Virus record (IMG/VR): IMGVR_UViG_3300042892_000612
Span: 1-30,623 of that record
DNA from: a virus
Strand: one strand, 5' to 3'
DNA length: 30,623 bases
This document shows, in pieces, positions 1 to 7,400 of this stretch. The notes beneath the pieces were generated by a model, which saw nothing but the letters and a program-made list of their open reading frames with translations, searched no databases and was not told the origin of the DNA. Every line of letters begins with the position of its first letter. The stretch's first letter is position 1. Position numbers and translations under genes: made by a program.

Positions 1-21
1 TGGCACAGATACGGGCGTCAC
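1..21 (-). CDS. Possible start of a truncated downstream gene
   Basis: A GTG at 21-19 overlaps the TGA stop of the preceding gene in a GTGA arrangement, and the frame stays open to the window edge (seven codons). The same AAGCCGTGA junction begins another small gene in this window at 17484, and stop/start overlaps are the rule in this operon. Only the start is visible, so no product can be named. It could equally be chance. Confidence 0.3.
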
Positions 22-332
22 GGCTTGGCCTCCTTGGCTTTGTGCCATGAATTAACTGCGTCTTCTTCGTCTTGATATATTCCGTATCCATCTTGTCTAC
101 AAACCATGCGAGTGAGTAAATCCCCCGCCTCCTCCAGCAGTTTGATGCGTTCCTTTAACCGCAGGTTCTCCTCATCCAACAATTGCTGCTGCCGGATGAT
201 TGAGTTTGCTTCGTTGAGTTCGCGTTCGAACCTCCTGCACAGCATACCAAGCTCTGCCACGTTGTGCGGTGTTGAGTCTGATATCGGGGTATCGCTGATC
301 ATTTTCGTGGGGTCAGGAATATGATCGCTCAT
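18..332 (-). CDS. Hypothetical coiled-coil protein, 104 aa
   Basis: Function unknown. Residues about 30-75 are rich in Glu, Leu, Arg and Gln with heptad-like spacing and predict a coiled coil; the C-terminus is charged. No enzymatic motif is visible. The start ATG at 332 is chosen because it forms an ATGA overlap with the stop of the upstream 51-residue gene. An in-frame upstream ATG at 365 would add 11 residues but lies inside that gene. It sits at the downstream end of the recombination module, after the RuvC-like resolvase. A role in DNA metabolism is only a guess from position. Confidence 0.7.
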   Translation of the reverse strand: MSDHIPDPTKMISDTPISDSTPHNVAELGMLCRRFERELNEANSIIRQQQLLDEENLRLKERIKLLEEAGDLLTRMVCRQDGYGIYQDEEDAVNSWHKAKEAKP

Positions 333-484
333 TTCGATTCCTTGTTCTTGCGATTCCTTGTCCAATAACTGACCTCATAGTTCTTCACCTTCTTAGCCGC
401 TTTGTGGATTTCTCCAGCTTCCTTCTTGCTGATGCTGTACACTCCGGTGCCGCCATCGATTATGCTCTTAATCCTGTCGCTCAT
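329..484 (-). CDS. Small hypothetical protein, 51 aa
   Basis: A short basic protein beginning MSDRIKSIIDGGTGVY and ending with a Lys/Arg/Asn-rich tail. No known domain is recognised. Both ends are fixed by coupling: its ATG at 484 overlaps the stop of the resolvase gene (ATGA), and its TGA at 331-329 overlaps the start of the next gene (ATGA). A longer in-frame reading to 595 would run inside the resolvase gene and is rejected. The basic composition would fit nucleic-acid binding, but this is inference. Confidence 0.7.
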   Translation of the reverse strand: MSDRIKSIIDGGTGVYSISKKEAGEIHKAAKKVKNYEVSYWTRNRKNKESK

Positions 485-936
485 CGGCCACCTCCGAGTG
501 CGTAGTGCAGGATCAGGAGCGCATCGCAGTTCTTCAATGTGACGTCTAGTTGCGGGTAAAGCTCCTGGGCCTTCGACTTGAGCTTGCGCTTCCATTCAGG
601 ACCAGTAGCGCATGACCGCTTTCCACCGAGTCCAAGAGGATCCTGCCAGATCTTAGGCTCCACGCGGTGAAGCGCGTAACCTTGAGAGTAGGCCAATCCT
701 TGGACGATGCCGTAGTTTTCATGGAGCGTTGCCACGCTTGCTGAGGGCGTGAGCTTGGACACGAACTTGGGTACCTTCTCGATCCATAGGTGACTGTCCG
801 CCACCTTGAATCCGCTGAGGAGTTGCGCCATATCCGGTAAGGACTCGGGCATTGCGAAGAGAAGGATGCCGTCCTTGGTGTGGATAGCGAACCCCCCGTT
901 TACGCCTGGGTCACAGGCTACGATTGTTTTGTTCAT
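481..936 (-). CDS. RuvC-like Holliday-junction resolvase
   Basis: A 151-residue protein with a RuvC/RNase H-like layout. Strand 1 carries Asp9 in the IVACDPGVNGG motif. Glu53 lies in the LWIEKVP strand. A C-terminal NCDALLILHYA motif supplies Asp138, matching the D...E...D(A) catalytic pattern that binds two Mg2+ ions. The length is close to the usual 150-170 residues. Such enzymes cut branched DNA made by recombination or before packaging, which fits its place after RecE-, RecT- and helicase-like genes. ATG at 936 is preferred over an in-frame ATG at 981, because the motif begins at residue 5 and the leader is the CAA-rich type seen elsewhere here. I expect resolvase activity, but phage RuvC-like proteins can have broader branch specificity. 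Confidence 0.85.
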   Translation of the reverse strand: MNKTIVACDPGVNGGFAIHTKDGILLFAMPESLPDMAQLLSGFKVADSHLWIEKVPKFVSKLTPSASVATLHENYGIVQGLAYSQGYALHRVEPKIWQDPLGLGGKRSCATGPEWKRKLKSKAQELYPQLDVTLKNCDALLILHYALGGGR

Positions 937-1048
937 TGGTTTTTGTTTGTTGGGACCGAATAGTGAGAGAGTGGCCGACATAGATCCCGGCGATCACGCA
1001 GAATGGCAGCAGGACCGCCATGCACACGATTGTGATGACGGTGTTCAT
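911..1048 (-). CDS. Small single-pass membrane protein, 45 aa
   Basis: A short gene wedged between the helicase and the resolvase. Its ATG at 1048 overlaps the helicase TGA (ATGA), and its stop lies 26 bases inside the resolvase gene. Residues about 3-26 form one hydrophobic segment rich in Val, Ile, Leu and Ala with two Cys. They are followed by a polar Gln/Thr/Asn tail, suggesting one transmembrane helix or an uncleaved signal anchor. Function unknown. Coupled start, overlap with a real gene and a clear membrane segment argue that it is expressed. Confidence 0.6.
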   Translation of the reverse strand: MNTVITIVCMAVLLPFCVIAGIYVGHSLTIRSQQTKTNEQNNRSL

Positions 1049-2169
1049 AGGATCGTGCATCCAAGTTCCTTGTAGCACTTGATCCGTTTCTTGGAGTGGG
1101 CTTGACCCAGAGGATGGAAGGTATCCTTGAAGTCATGGATGATTGCAGTGTCCTTACCTGGTGCCCGCCGCAGCGCACGGCTGGCCCGCTGGATGGTTTT
1201 CTGTGCGGACCGCCCTCCAGATACCATTACGAGGGTGTGGACGTTAGGAAGGTCAAGCCCCTCATCGGCCAGCGAGGTGGCGATCATGGTTGAGATGTTC
1301 CCTGCCTTGAACTCTTCCATCGCTTCCCGGCGAAGCTTCTTCGGCATCTTCGAGTGAACGAGTACGGAGCCGCTCAAGGACAGGTTGTAATATTCTCCGA
1401 GTGTGACTCGTGGAACCAGAACGAGTGTGGGATACTGAGGACCACCGGCTGCGGCCATCATGATTGCCATGTGGTTTCTGGCTTTGTTGCCACAGATACC
1501 GATCTCGGTAAGTGCTTCCCAAGCGCACATGGCCCGAAGGATGGGCTGACTGACTTGCATGTAGCGTTTGCGATCCGCAAACAGCCTCTCGATTTGATCA
1601 TCGATCCTCTGCTGGAGATGGAGGTCAGTGGCAGAATGCATGTACACGGTTGCATGAGCGAGTACACCGGCCAGTTCATCACGCTTGATTTCGTACTGCT
1701 GAAAACGAAAAAGCTTTTGAAGTTCATGGTTCCTATCTGGGTCATCGGACCAAGGAGTGGCATCGAAGCCGAAGATTGATCCAGGGCATGACTCAATGAT
1801 CCTGCGCCATGTGACGGCGGGCGCATGCTTCGCCTCATCGACGATCAGGATGGCCTTCTTAGAGAAATCGACTGACTCATGTGGGCACCTGACTTCGACG
1901 CGAGAGATGTCCACTCCAGCAGCGATGAGCGCAATGGTTGCCTGCTGACAGGTCTCACGAGTGGGAGCGAGCCATCCGAAACTCACATTGGGAAATTTGG
2001 TAGCAGCGTATTTGATGATCGAGGAAGCGATCAGTGTCTTACCGCATCCTGCTGGTGCGATGATGAGTCCGCTATGGGCAAGCAATGCCCACTCGACGGC
2101 TCGTTGCTGGTAGGGACGAAGCAGAAATGCTTGCGTCGAATTGGTTTCAGGATGATCTTTGGTCTGCAT
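1045..2169 (-). CDS. SF2 DEAD/DEAH-type helicase
   Basis: A 374-residue superfamily 2 helicase or translocase. Walker A is APAGCGKT (residues 38-45). Motif II is DEAK (111-114), motif III DATPW (136-140), motif V IATSLADEGLDLPNV (296-310) and motif VI QRASRALRR (327-335), whose Arg residues should contact ATP. The N-terminal LRPYQQRAVEW (17-27) is a typical Q-motif-like entry. It is compact, with both RecA-like lobes and no extra nuclease or Zn domain. Phage relatives (T4 UvsW type) remodel branched DNA, which suits the adjacent RecE, RecT and RuvC-like genes. ATG 2169 is chosen; a GTG at 2223 would start inside a perfect hairpin and is disfavoured. Confidence 0.88.
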   Translation of the reverse strand: MQTKDHPETNSTQAFLLRPYQQRAVEWALLAHSGLIIAPAGCGKTLIASSIIKYAATKFPNVSFGWLAPTRETCQQATIALIAAGVDISRVEVRCPHESVDFSKKAILIVDEAKHAPAVTWRRIIESCPGSIFGFDATPWSDDPDRNHELQKLFRFQQYEIKRDELAGVLAHATVYMHSATDLHLQQRIDDQIERLFADRKRYMQVSQPILRAMCAWEALTEIGICGNKARNHMAIMMAAAGGPQYPTLVLVPRVTLGEYYNLSLSGSVLVHSKMPKKLRREAMEEFKAGNISTMIATSLADEGLDLPNVHTLVMVSGGRSAQKTIQRASRALRRAPGKDTAIIHDFKDTFHPLGQAHSKKRIKCYKELGCTIL

Positions 2170-2207
2170 AGCGTTCGTTGCGACTATGTTTGTTTGGGAC
2201 TCGATCA

Positions 2208-2233
2208 CCCCCGGGAGCTGCACCTCCCGGGGG
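2208..2233. terminator. Perfect 10-bp GC hairpin upstream of helicase
   Basis: CCCCCGGGAG (2208-2217) pairs perfectly with CTCCCGGGGG (2224-2233) around a 6-base loop, in the gap between the DUF669-like and helicase genes. On the plus strand the stem is followed by CTTTCGTTT, which resembles a terminator tail. On the minus strand, the direction of the flanking genes, no U-run follows. It may therefore block antisense transcription, act as an mRNA processing or stability element, or attenuate helicase expression. Confidence 0.55.
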
Positions 2234-2247
2234 CTTTCGTTTAGATA

Positions 2248-2667
2248 TTAGATGGCGTCGAGATCAGCGGGCACCTTCTTCATGCGGCGCACTCGGAAGG
2301 TCGTCTGTTCGGCCCCGTGCTTGTCGGTGTACTTCTCCTCCTCGATTACGATCACGAGGGACAAGCCAACGAATCCCTGCAAGAACCGTAGGAAAGCCCC
2401 TCCAATGCTAAAATCGAACTCATCTCCATCAGCGATGTTAGCTTCGGTGGCACTGATGAGTGCCTGAAGCCTCCACATCATCGTGTCCTTGAGAACGAAT
2501 CGGTCGCTGATGACCTCGCCCGCTGGCCCCTTGTAACGGAGGGTTGCGACGGCGTTGCCAGACTTGTCGAGTCCATCGTCCTTGCAGGAGTTGACGGTGA
2601 CGGTGTATTCGCCGGGAGCGGCGAACGGCTTAACTTCTGCGGATGCTCTATCTACTTTGAATGTCAT
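2248..2667 (-). CDS. DUF669-like recombination-associated protein
   Basis: A 139-residue protein whose layout resembles phage DUF669 proteins: an early GEYTVTVNSCK strand, a central DRFVLKD...W.L..L segment, and a C-terminal beta hairpin ending in a basic RVRRMKKVP stretch. DUF669 genes usually lie beside phage annealases or exonucleases and have been suggested to be ssDNA-binding partners. Here it directly follows the RecE-like gene. ATG 2667 is chosen over an upstream ATG at 2781 that lies inside the RecE-like gene. The leader is A/C-rich with no Shine-Dalgarno. Assignment rests on pattern and context, so it is moderate. Confidence 0.6.
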   Translation of the reverse strand: MTFKVDRASAEVKPFAAPGEYTVTVNSCKDDGLDKSGNAVATLRYKGPAGEVISDRFVLKDTMMWRLQALISATEANIADGDEFDFSIGGAFLRFLQGFVGLSLVIVIEEEKYTDKHGAEQTTFRVRRMKKVPADLDAI

Positions 2668-2693
2668 ATTATTGTGCGTTGGTTGATGTTTGT

Positions 2694-3470
2694 TTATTCG
2701 GACTGACGAGCCGCCCACGCGGGCAGCGAGAGTGTTTGTGTGGTTGAAGGGTAACAAGGCCAAGAGTTGAGTTCCTGGCATTCGATAAAGGTGCGGAGCT
2801 GCTCGTCGATAATGGAGTTACCAAGATCGATGGCCTGCTGATCGAGTTCGTAGCAGCAGACTCCGTAGGGTGCTTCCTTCTCGACTGCGATGAAGATGAA
2901 CCGGTTGATGCCGGTGATGCGCTGATACCAAGCGGCTTGAACGTGGTAGCGAAACTGAGCGCATGACTTGGCGAAGGCCGCGGGTGAGGCGTCTTGGGTT
3001 GTCTTGAGGTCGATGATGTAATCCTTGCCAATCCCATCGATACGGGCTTTGACCTCGATGCCGGACCATTCGGCGAAGTAGGAGACCTCGGTCTTGATTC
3101 CATCCAGTAGGCCAGCGGCAGCAGGATGAGCGTGTACCGCATCGGCTGCTCCGGTGAGGTTGTTCCACTGATCTTGAGGCAGCGGGATCTGTCCGTTGTC
3201 GATGATCAGTTGGAAGTCCTCCTTACCCTGCTTGGTGCGACGATCCCCGGTGAACATCCTGTAGGTCAGGATAAATCGTTCCGGCTCCAAGACGGCGCAA
3301 TGGGCGGCGGTACCGAACTCCAGCGCGGGACTGGATTCGTTGCGGGTCTTTCCATCCTGCCAAGAGCGGAAGTGCGCGGGCGACTTACGGAACTGATCGA
3401 GACCGGACTTCGAGAGTGCTTTCTCCGCGTGGTAATCTGAGGCGGGCATGTCGTGCATGATATCAACCAT
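2694..3470 (-). CDS. RecE-like PDDEXK exonuclease
   Basis: A 258-residue nuclease of the RecE/exodeoxyribonuclease VIII PDDEXK type. Visible landmarks are the substrate-side GTAAHCAVLEPERF block with His57 (residues 53-66), Glu128, Asp145 in KARIDG, the catalytic D-x-K of IIDLKTT (Asp154, Lys156), and a following YHVQAAWYQ helix (176-183) typical of the family. Such enzymes resect double-stranded DNA 5' to 3' and hand ssDNA to a RecT annealase, whose gene overlaps this one by 8 bases. ATG 3470 has GAGG a few bases upstream; ATG 3458 is an alternative. The open frame extends far upstream, but that part is a shadow of the RecT-like gene. Confidence 0.85.
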   Translation of the reverse strand: MVDIMHDMPASDYHAEKALSKSGLDQFRKSPAHFRSWQDGKTRNESSPALEFGTAAHCAVLEPERFILTYRMFTGDRRTKQGKEDFQLIIDNGQIPLPQDQWNNLTGAADAVHAHPAAAGLLDGIKTEVSYFAEWSGIEVKARIDGIGKDYIIDLKTTQDASPAAFAKSCAQFRYHVQAAWYQRITGINRFIFIAVEKEAPYGVCCYELDQQAIDLGNSIIDEQLRTFIECQELNSWPCYPSTTQTLSLPAWAARQSE

Positions 3471-4248
3471 TGGAAACCTCCGTGGTGGCGATCTCAGGGG
3501 TGACGATGACGGCGAGCTTGCTGAGGATGAGGTCCGGCTTGGAGATGTACTTGGAAGCGACTGCATCAGGGAGATCGCGGAATGATTGGCCCTCCTGAAT
3601 GCGACCGGCCTTGAGAAGCAGGGCGTTGACCTCTTGCTCGCGATCCTCGAACAGGGCTTCGAGTTTGGCGGTGATGTCGAAGCTCTTGGTAGGAGCGACC
3701 GATACCTCGGTGAGAGCGGGGGTAAACTCCTCGGTCTCTTCAGGTGTATATATGCCGGCCACAACCTCAGGGGCGAGCATGCGAACCGCTTTGGATATAC
3801 AACGAGCGCGGAGCATTGCGGATGGATCCTTGGCCCATCCAGACCCCGGCTTGGCGGGTAATAGACCGGCCATCTTAGCGTCCTCGGTGGTGAAGGAGAT
3901 CTCGCAAGCATTGCCATCGTAGGTCCAGAGGGCGATGGCGGCGCGGGAGTCAAACTGCTTCCAGAGGATCTTGCCTCCGCGGGCACGGTAACCAGCAAGC
4001 ATAGCATCGGAGCGCATGCTCAAGGATCCGTTGATAATGTGGTATTCTCTCTTGAAATCGAACGGGGTCTTCTTCTCGGCGGCGCACTGCCACGCGATAA
4101 GCTTACCTTGTTCGACCTTGGTGCAGCCAAGCATTCCGCTGGCCGCGATCCACTCGCCCATCTTCTCGATGGCTGAGATGGGGTCTTGGATCTTGGAGTA
4201 CATCTCGGAGTTATCCGAGGGTGTTGTCGTTGCGATTGAGTTGTTCAT
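3463..4248 (-). CDS. RecT-like single-strand annealing protein
   Basis: A 261-residue RecT/Bet-type annealase. The core has LGCTKVEQGKLIAWQCA (40-56), the R-x-YHIINGSLSMRSDAMLAGYRARG block (about 67-91), and the diagnostic W-x-K-DPSAMLRARCISKAVRMLAPEVV stretch (138-163) leading into GIYTPEE. The C-terminal third is more variable. It should pair complementary ssDNA exposed by the RecE-like nuclease encoded immediately downstream. ATG 4248 is fixed by an ATGA overlap with the upstream HTH gene. The 58-residue upstream extension is read through that gene in another frame and is rejected. Confidence 0.85.
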   Translation of the reverse strand: MNNSIATTTPSDNSEMYSKIQDPISAIEKMGEWIAASGMLGCTKVEQGKLIAWQCAAEKKTPFDFKREYHIINGSLSMRSDAMLAGYRARGGKILWKQFDSRAAIALWTYDGNACEISFTTEDAKMAGLLPAKPGSGWAKDPSAMLRARCISKAVRMLAPEVVAGIYTPEETEEFTPALTEVSVAPTKSFDITAKLEALFEDREQEVNALLLKAGRIQEGQSFRDLPDAVASKYISKPDLILSKLAVIVTPEIATTEVSNG

Positions 4249-4418
4249 TGTGGGTTTTGTCGGAGGAGTTCCTCGATTACATCGGAGCGGACACGGATGG
4301 TTCTCTTCGTCGCCTTCATGGCTGGAAGTTTTCCTGACCGGATCCACCGCCTCACCGTCTCGGGATGAGTCCCGAGAGCCGAAGCAATCTCTTGGACGGT
4401 TAGAAGTTTTACGCTCAC
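4245..4418 (-). CDS. Excisionase/MerR-like HTH protein
   Basis: A 57-residue DNA-binding protein consisting of one winged helix-turn-helix of the excisionase (HTH_17) or MerR-N type. LTVQEIASALGTHPETVRRWI (6-26) gives helix-turn-helix, and GKLPAMKATKRTIRVRSDVI (29-48) gives the beta wing. It is coupled to the RecT-like gene by ATGA. GTG 4418 is preferred; a TTG at 4445 would add nine residues. In temperate phages such proteins direct excision. Here, with no integrase in view and a dyad-rich gap just upstream, it may equally be a small regulator of the recombination module. Confidence 0.75.
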   Translation of the reverse strand: MSVKLLTVQEIASALGTHPETVRRWIRSGKLPAMKATKRTIRVRSDVIEELLRQNPQ

Positions 4419-4472
4419 GCAAGCCAAAGTAGCAGCGTGTTGCAAACTGTCGAGAGTTTTCTTTCGGAAAGT
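4419..4472 (-). promoter_or_regulatory. Intergenic gap with dyad symmetry before HTH gene
   Basis: This 54-base gap separates the 1551-residue virion gene from the recombination module. It holds AAACT-N6-AGTTT at 4444-4459 and CTTTC-G-GAAAG at 4461-4471, adjacent dyads that could bind the HTH protein encoded next to them. No clear -35/-10 pair is visible, so a promoter here is possible but unproven. Confidence 0.35.
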
Positions 4473-7400
4473 TTACTCGTCGAAACCTCGGCGAGGTGCC
4501 ATCGGGGTCAAAGACTGGCCGGATTTCTTCAATTCCTGAATGAATCGGTACTTTCCGATTGCCATGCCGCGATCGTAGGCTTTGTTCAAAAGTTGAACGC
4601 GAAGGTCATCCGAACCCTGGATGTAACTCTTGCTTCCAAAAACCACTTCAGCGTTTTTTCTTCGCCAGAATCCCACCAGTTGGGCGTAGCGGTCGAACTG
4701 CTCTGGATTGAGCTTCTCGAACGTGGTCTTTCCATAGGTAATCTGAGGATTTGGAATCGAAGGAATAACCCGATTGTCTGCGGTCTTTCGCCACACCTGA
4801 TAGATGGAGGCGTTGAGTGGATCGGCTTCAATCTCGCGGGATTTCCAAGAATTCAGGAAATTAAACAACCAAGGGTTGCTGCCTTTTGGAGTCTGCAACA
4901 CGGCTTCTCCCCAGAGATCCCGCTTGAGAGGAAGCTGCTTGCCATCCACAAATGGAAGCGCAGCATATTTTTCATTCAGCTCATTAGCGAAGCTTTTGAT
5001 CACAGTATCCCCGGTGGTGACTGGAACAAACTCTCGTTGGGCGCGCATCAGGCTCCCTAGAATTCCCGGCTGAAGCGGAGATGTGGCGGTTGATAAGAAT
5101 TTCTTGGTGATCGATTCCAATGCAGAGCCGCTTTCATTTGAAAGGGCTTTGATGAAGCCACTAATTCCATCCAAGAATCCTTGTTTTACCACAAAGTTGG
5201 CAGCACTGAATGCAATGGCACCGCCTGTTACAAGCCAATCTATCTCGTTTGTCCTGCTTCTTTCCTGAAGTCTTCTAGCGGTGCCAACCATCATTCCAAG
5301 TGCGCCGGCTGTTCCAAATTTAGCGAGGTCTTTGACGTCATCTCCCGCTTGAAACCTTGGATCTTGTCCTTTCAAATATCTATACAAACCGCTGGTATTA
5401 AGAGTTCCTGGAGGCATGACACCACCTGACTTGGCCAACTCACGGGCTTTGTTTGTCTCGCCAGGAGTATCAAGGTTAGGTGTAATAATACCTTTGTCGT
5501 ACAGTTGGTTCCAACTTGCTATTACCATCGAACCAATAAGCAACTTAGAGGCCGCAAGATTCCTTTCTTTTGGTGTTAAATTTTTCCAATCTCTAAAAAT
5601 ACCAACAGGAGAAAAAGAAAGAATCTCTGCTGCCACGTTAATTGGCGTCTTTTGAAACAAGCTTAGTATTCTTATTGGTACATACAAAGGGCGAGCCTTG
5701 TTTTGAACAAAACGATTAAATCCAGCAACACCTTCAGTTGCGACATTGTTTTGCTGAAACACTGACCTTGCAGATTCAAACTCAATTAAACCGATATCAT
5801 CAGCCGTGAACCCCTTAGCTCCTTTTTTGAAAGCATTATCTCCAATCAAATACAGGTTAGGATCTCTTTGGGCCGCTTTTATTTGATCGTTGCTTAAACC
5901 TCTTTTAATCCCCATCTCTTCGATTAGAGCGGATCTTTCGGCAGTTTTAAATACGTTATCAACAAATTGATTTATGCGAAATATAACATCTGGATATATG
6001 CCAAGAGTTGCTTCAAATGAGTTTCTTAGTATTGGAACATCTTTGGCACCATTAAACAGTCCGTCGTATACATTGCGGGCCGCTCTTGTAAAATTAAGCG
6101 GAGTTCCTGTATCAGATCCAGCCTCATAAGGATTGTATTCGGAACCTTTCTGCAATATCTTTAGACCTTCTGGAAGAGATCTTCTTAAGCTGTTTAATCT
6201 AGTTGCTGTTCTTGCTTTTAATCCGTATGTGTTACCAAGCTTTCCGCCAAACAAATTCTGATCAATTCCGTAAGCCAACATCTTTGCTGGTTCAGACACA
6301 AGCATGCTTGTTACAGATCCGGCAAGGTTTCCTACAAGAGAGATAGTGTTTTGAACAGATCCTTGAACAAGTGCCAAATACAATTCTGTCAAAGTTGAAG
6401 GATTCATTTTTGATATCTGAGTAATCAGATCAACATCAGCACTTTCCTTTAACGTGTTTGCTAAATCTAAATCTCGCGCAGCAGTTATCTGTGCGTTTTG
6501 ATCTCCAGCATCAGCAGCTTCTTTTAGTTTTAATTTAGCATTTTTTACTGCATCAGAAGTGGTTCTATAAACATCCATCATATCTCCCAACTTTTTAAGC
6601 TGAGGACCGTCTGGAGTTCTGCCCCGCTCCGCCATCGACTTGGTTACAAGATATGTAATTCCTTCTCTGGTGGTAGAGTTTAGGAGTTTGGCCTGATTGA
6701 TAAGTTGGCCAAACGTAGTGAGCTTCTTCGCTGTTTTAAGAGTGGTATCTACTACGTCGCTTATTCCTCCCGCTGCAAGCTGTCGGTTCAGCAGCTCTAC
6801 AGCCGAAGCAATGCGAACATTTGATTCTGGATCTACGATGTCAGCATTAAGTTCACCGGTTGTTTTTGCTGCGGCTTCTTGCCTTGTTTGCTCTAGGTTC
6901 TGCCTTTTGTAAGACGCCTCTGGAGATGCCGCTACGGCTTCACGAATGACCGGAGGAACGCCAGGAGCGGCGGCAACACGCTCTGCAAACCGACGAGGTT
7001 GCATTCCGGTGGGCACTTGAACCGGGGAAGGCCGCTCTATCAGTCGAGCCAGTTGAGACCCAAATTCAGCGTCATCGAACTTGCCTTTGAAGTTCTGTCT
7101 GGCGTAACGGATTCCCGCAGCAACACCATCGGCCACGCTTCCACCAGCGCGGATGACTGCTTGAGCCACTGACAACGCACCGTTCCAAGCCGCGCCCATG
7201 AGCTGAGGGAACGGGTTTGCGCCAAGACCAGCCTCCACTTCAGTGCGAAGACCTTCGAGCTTCTGAGCGACCCCTTCGGCTTTCTGGCGGAACTTACCTT
7301 CTGTGGCAAGCCGCTCATCACGAGCTTTAAGACGTTCAGCCAAGATGTCGTCAACAGACCGAAGCGGAGTTCCTTCTGGTTCTCTGGCTGGAAGCATTCC

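Noticed and set aside
3471-4007. N-terminal extension of the RecE-like frame
   Set aside because: It is Ser/Pro/Arg-rich and out of frame within the RecT-like gene, whose own product has clear family motifs.
4245-4418. Evidence that the phage is temperate
   Set aside because: An excisionase-like HTH alone is not enough: no integrase, attachment site or repressor is visible here, and such HTH proteins also act as regulators.
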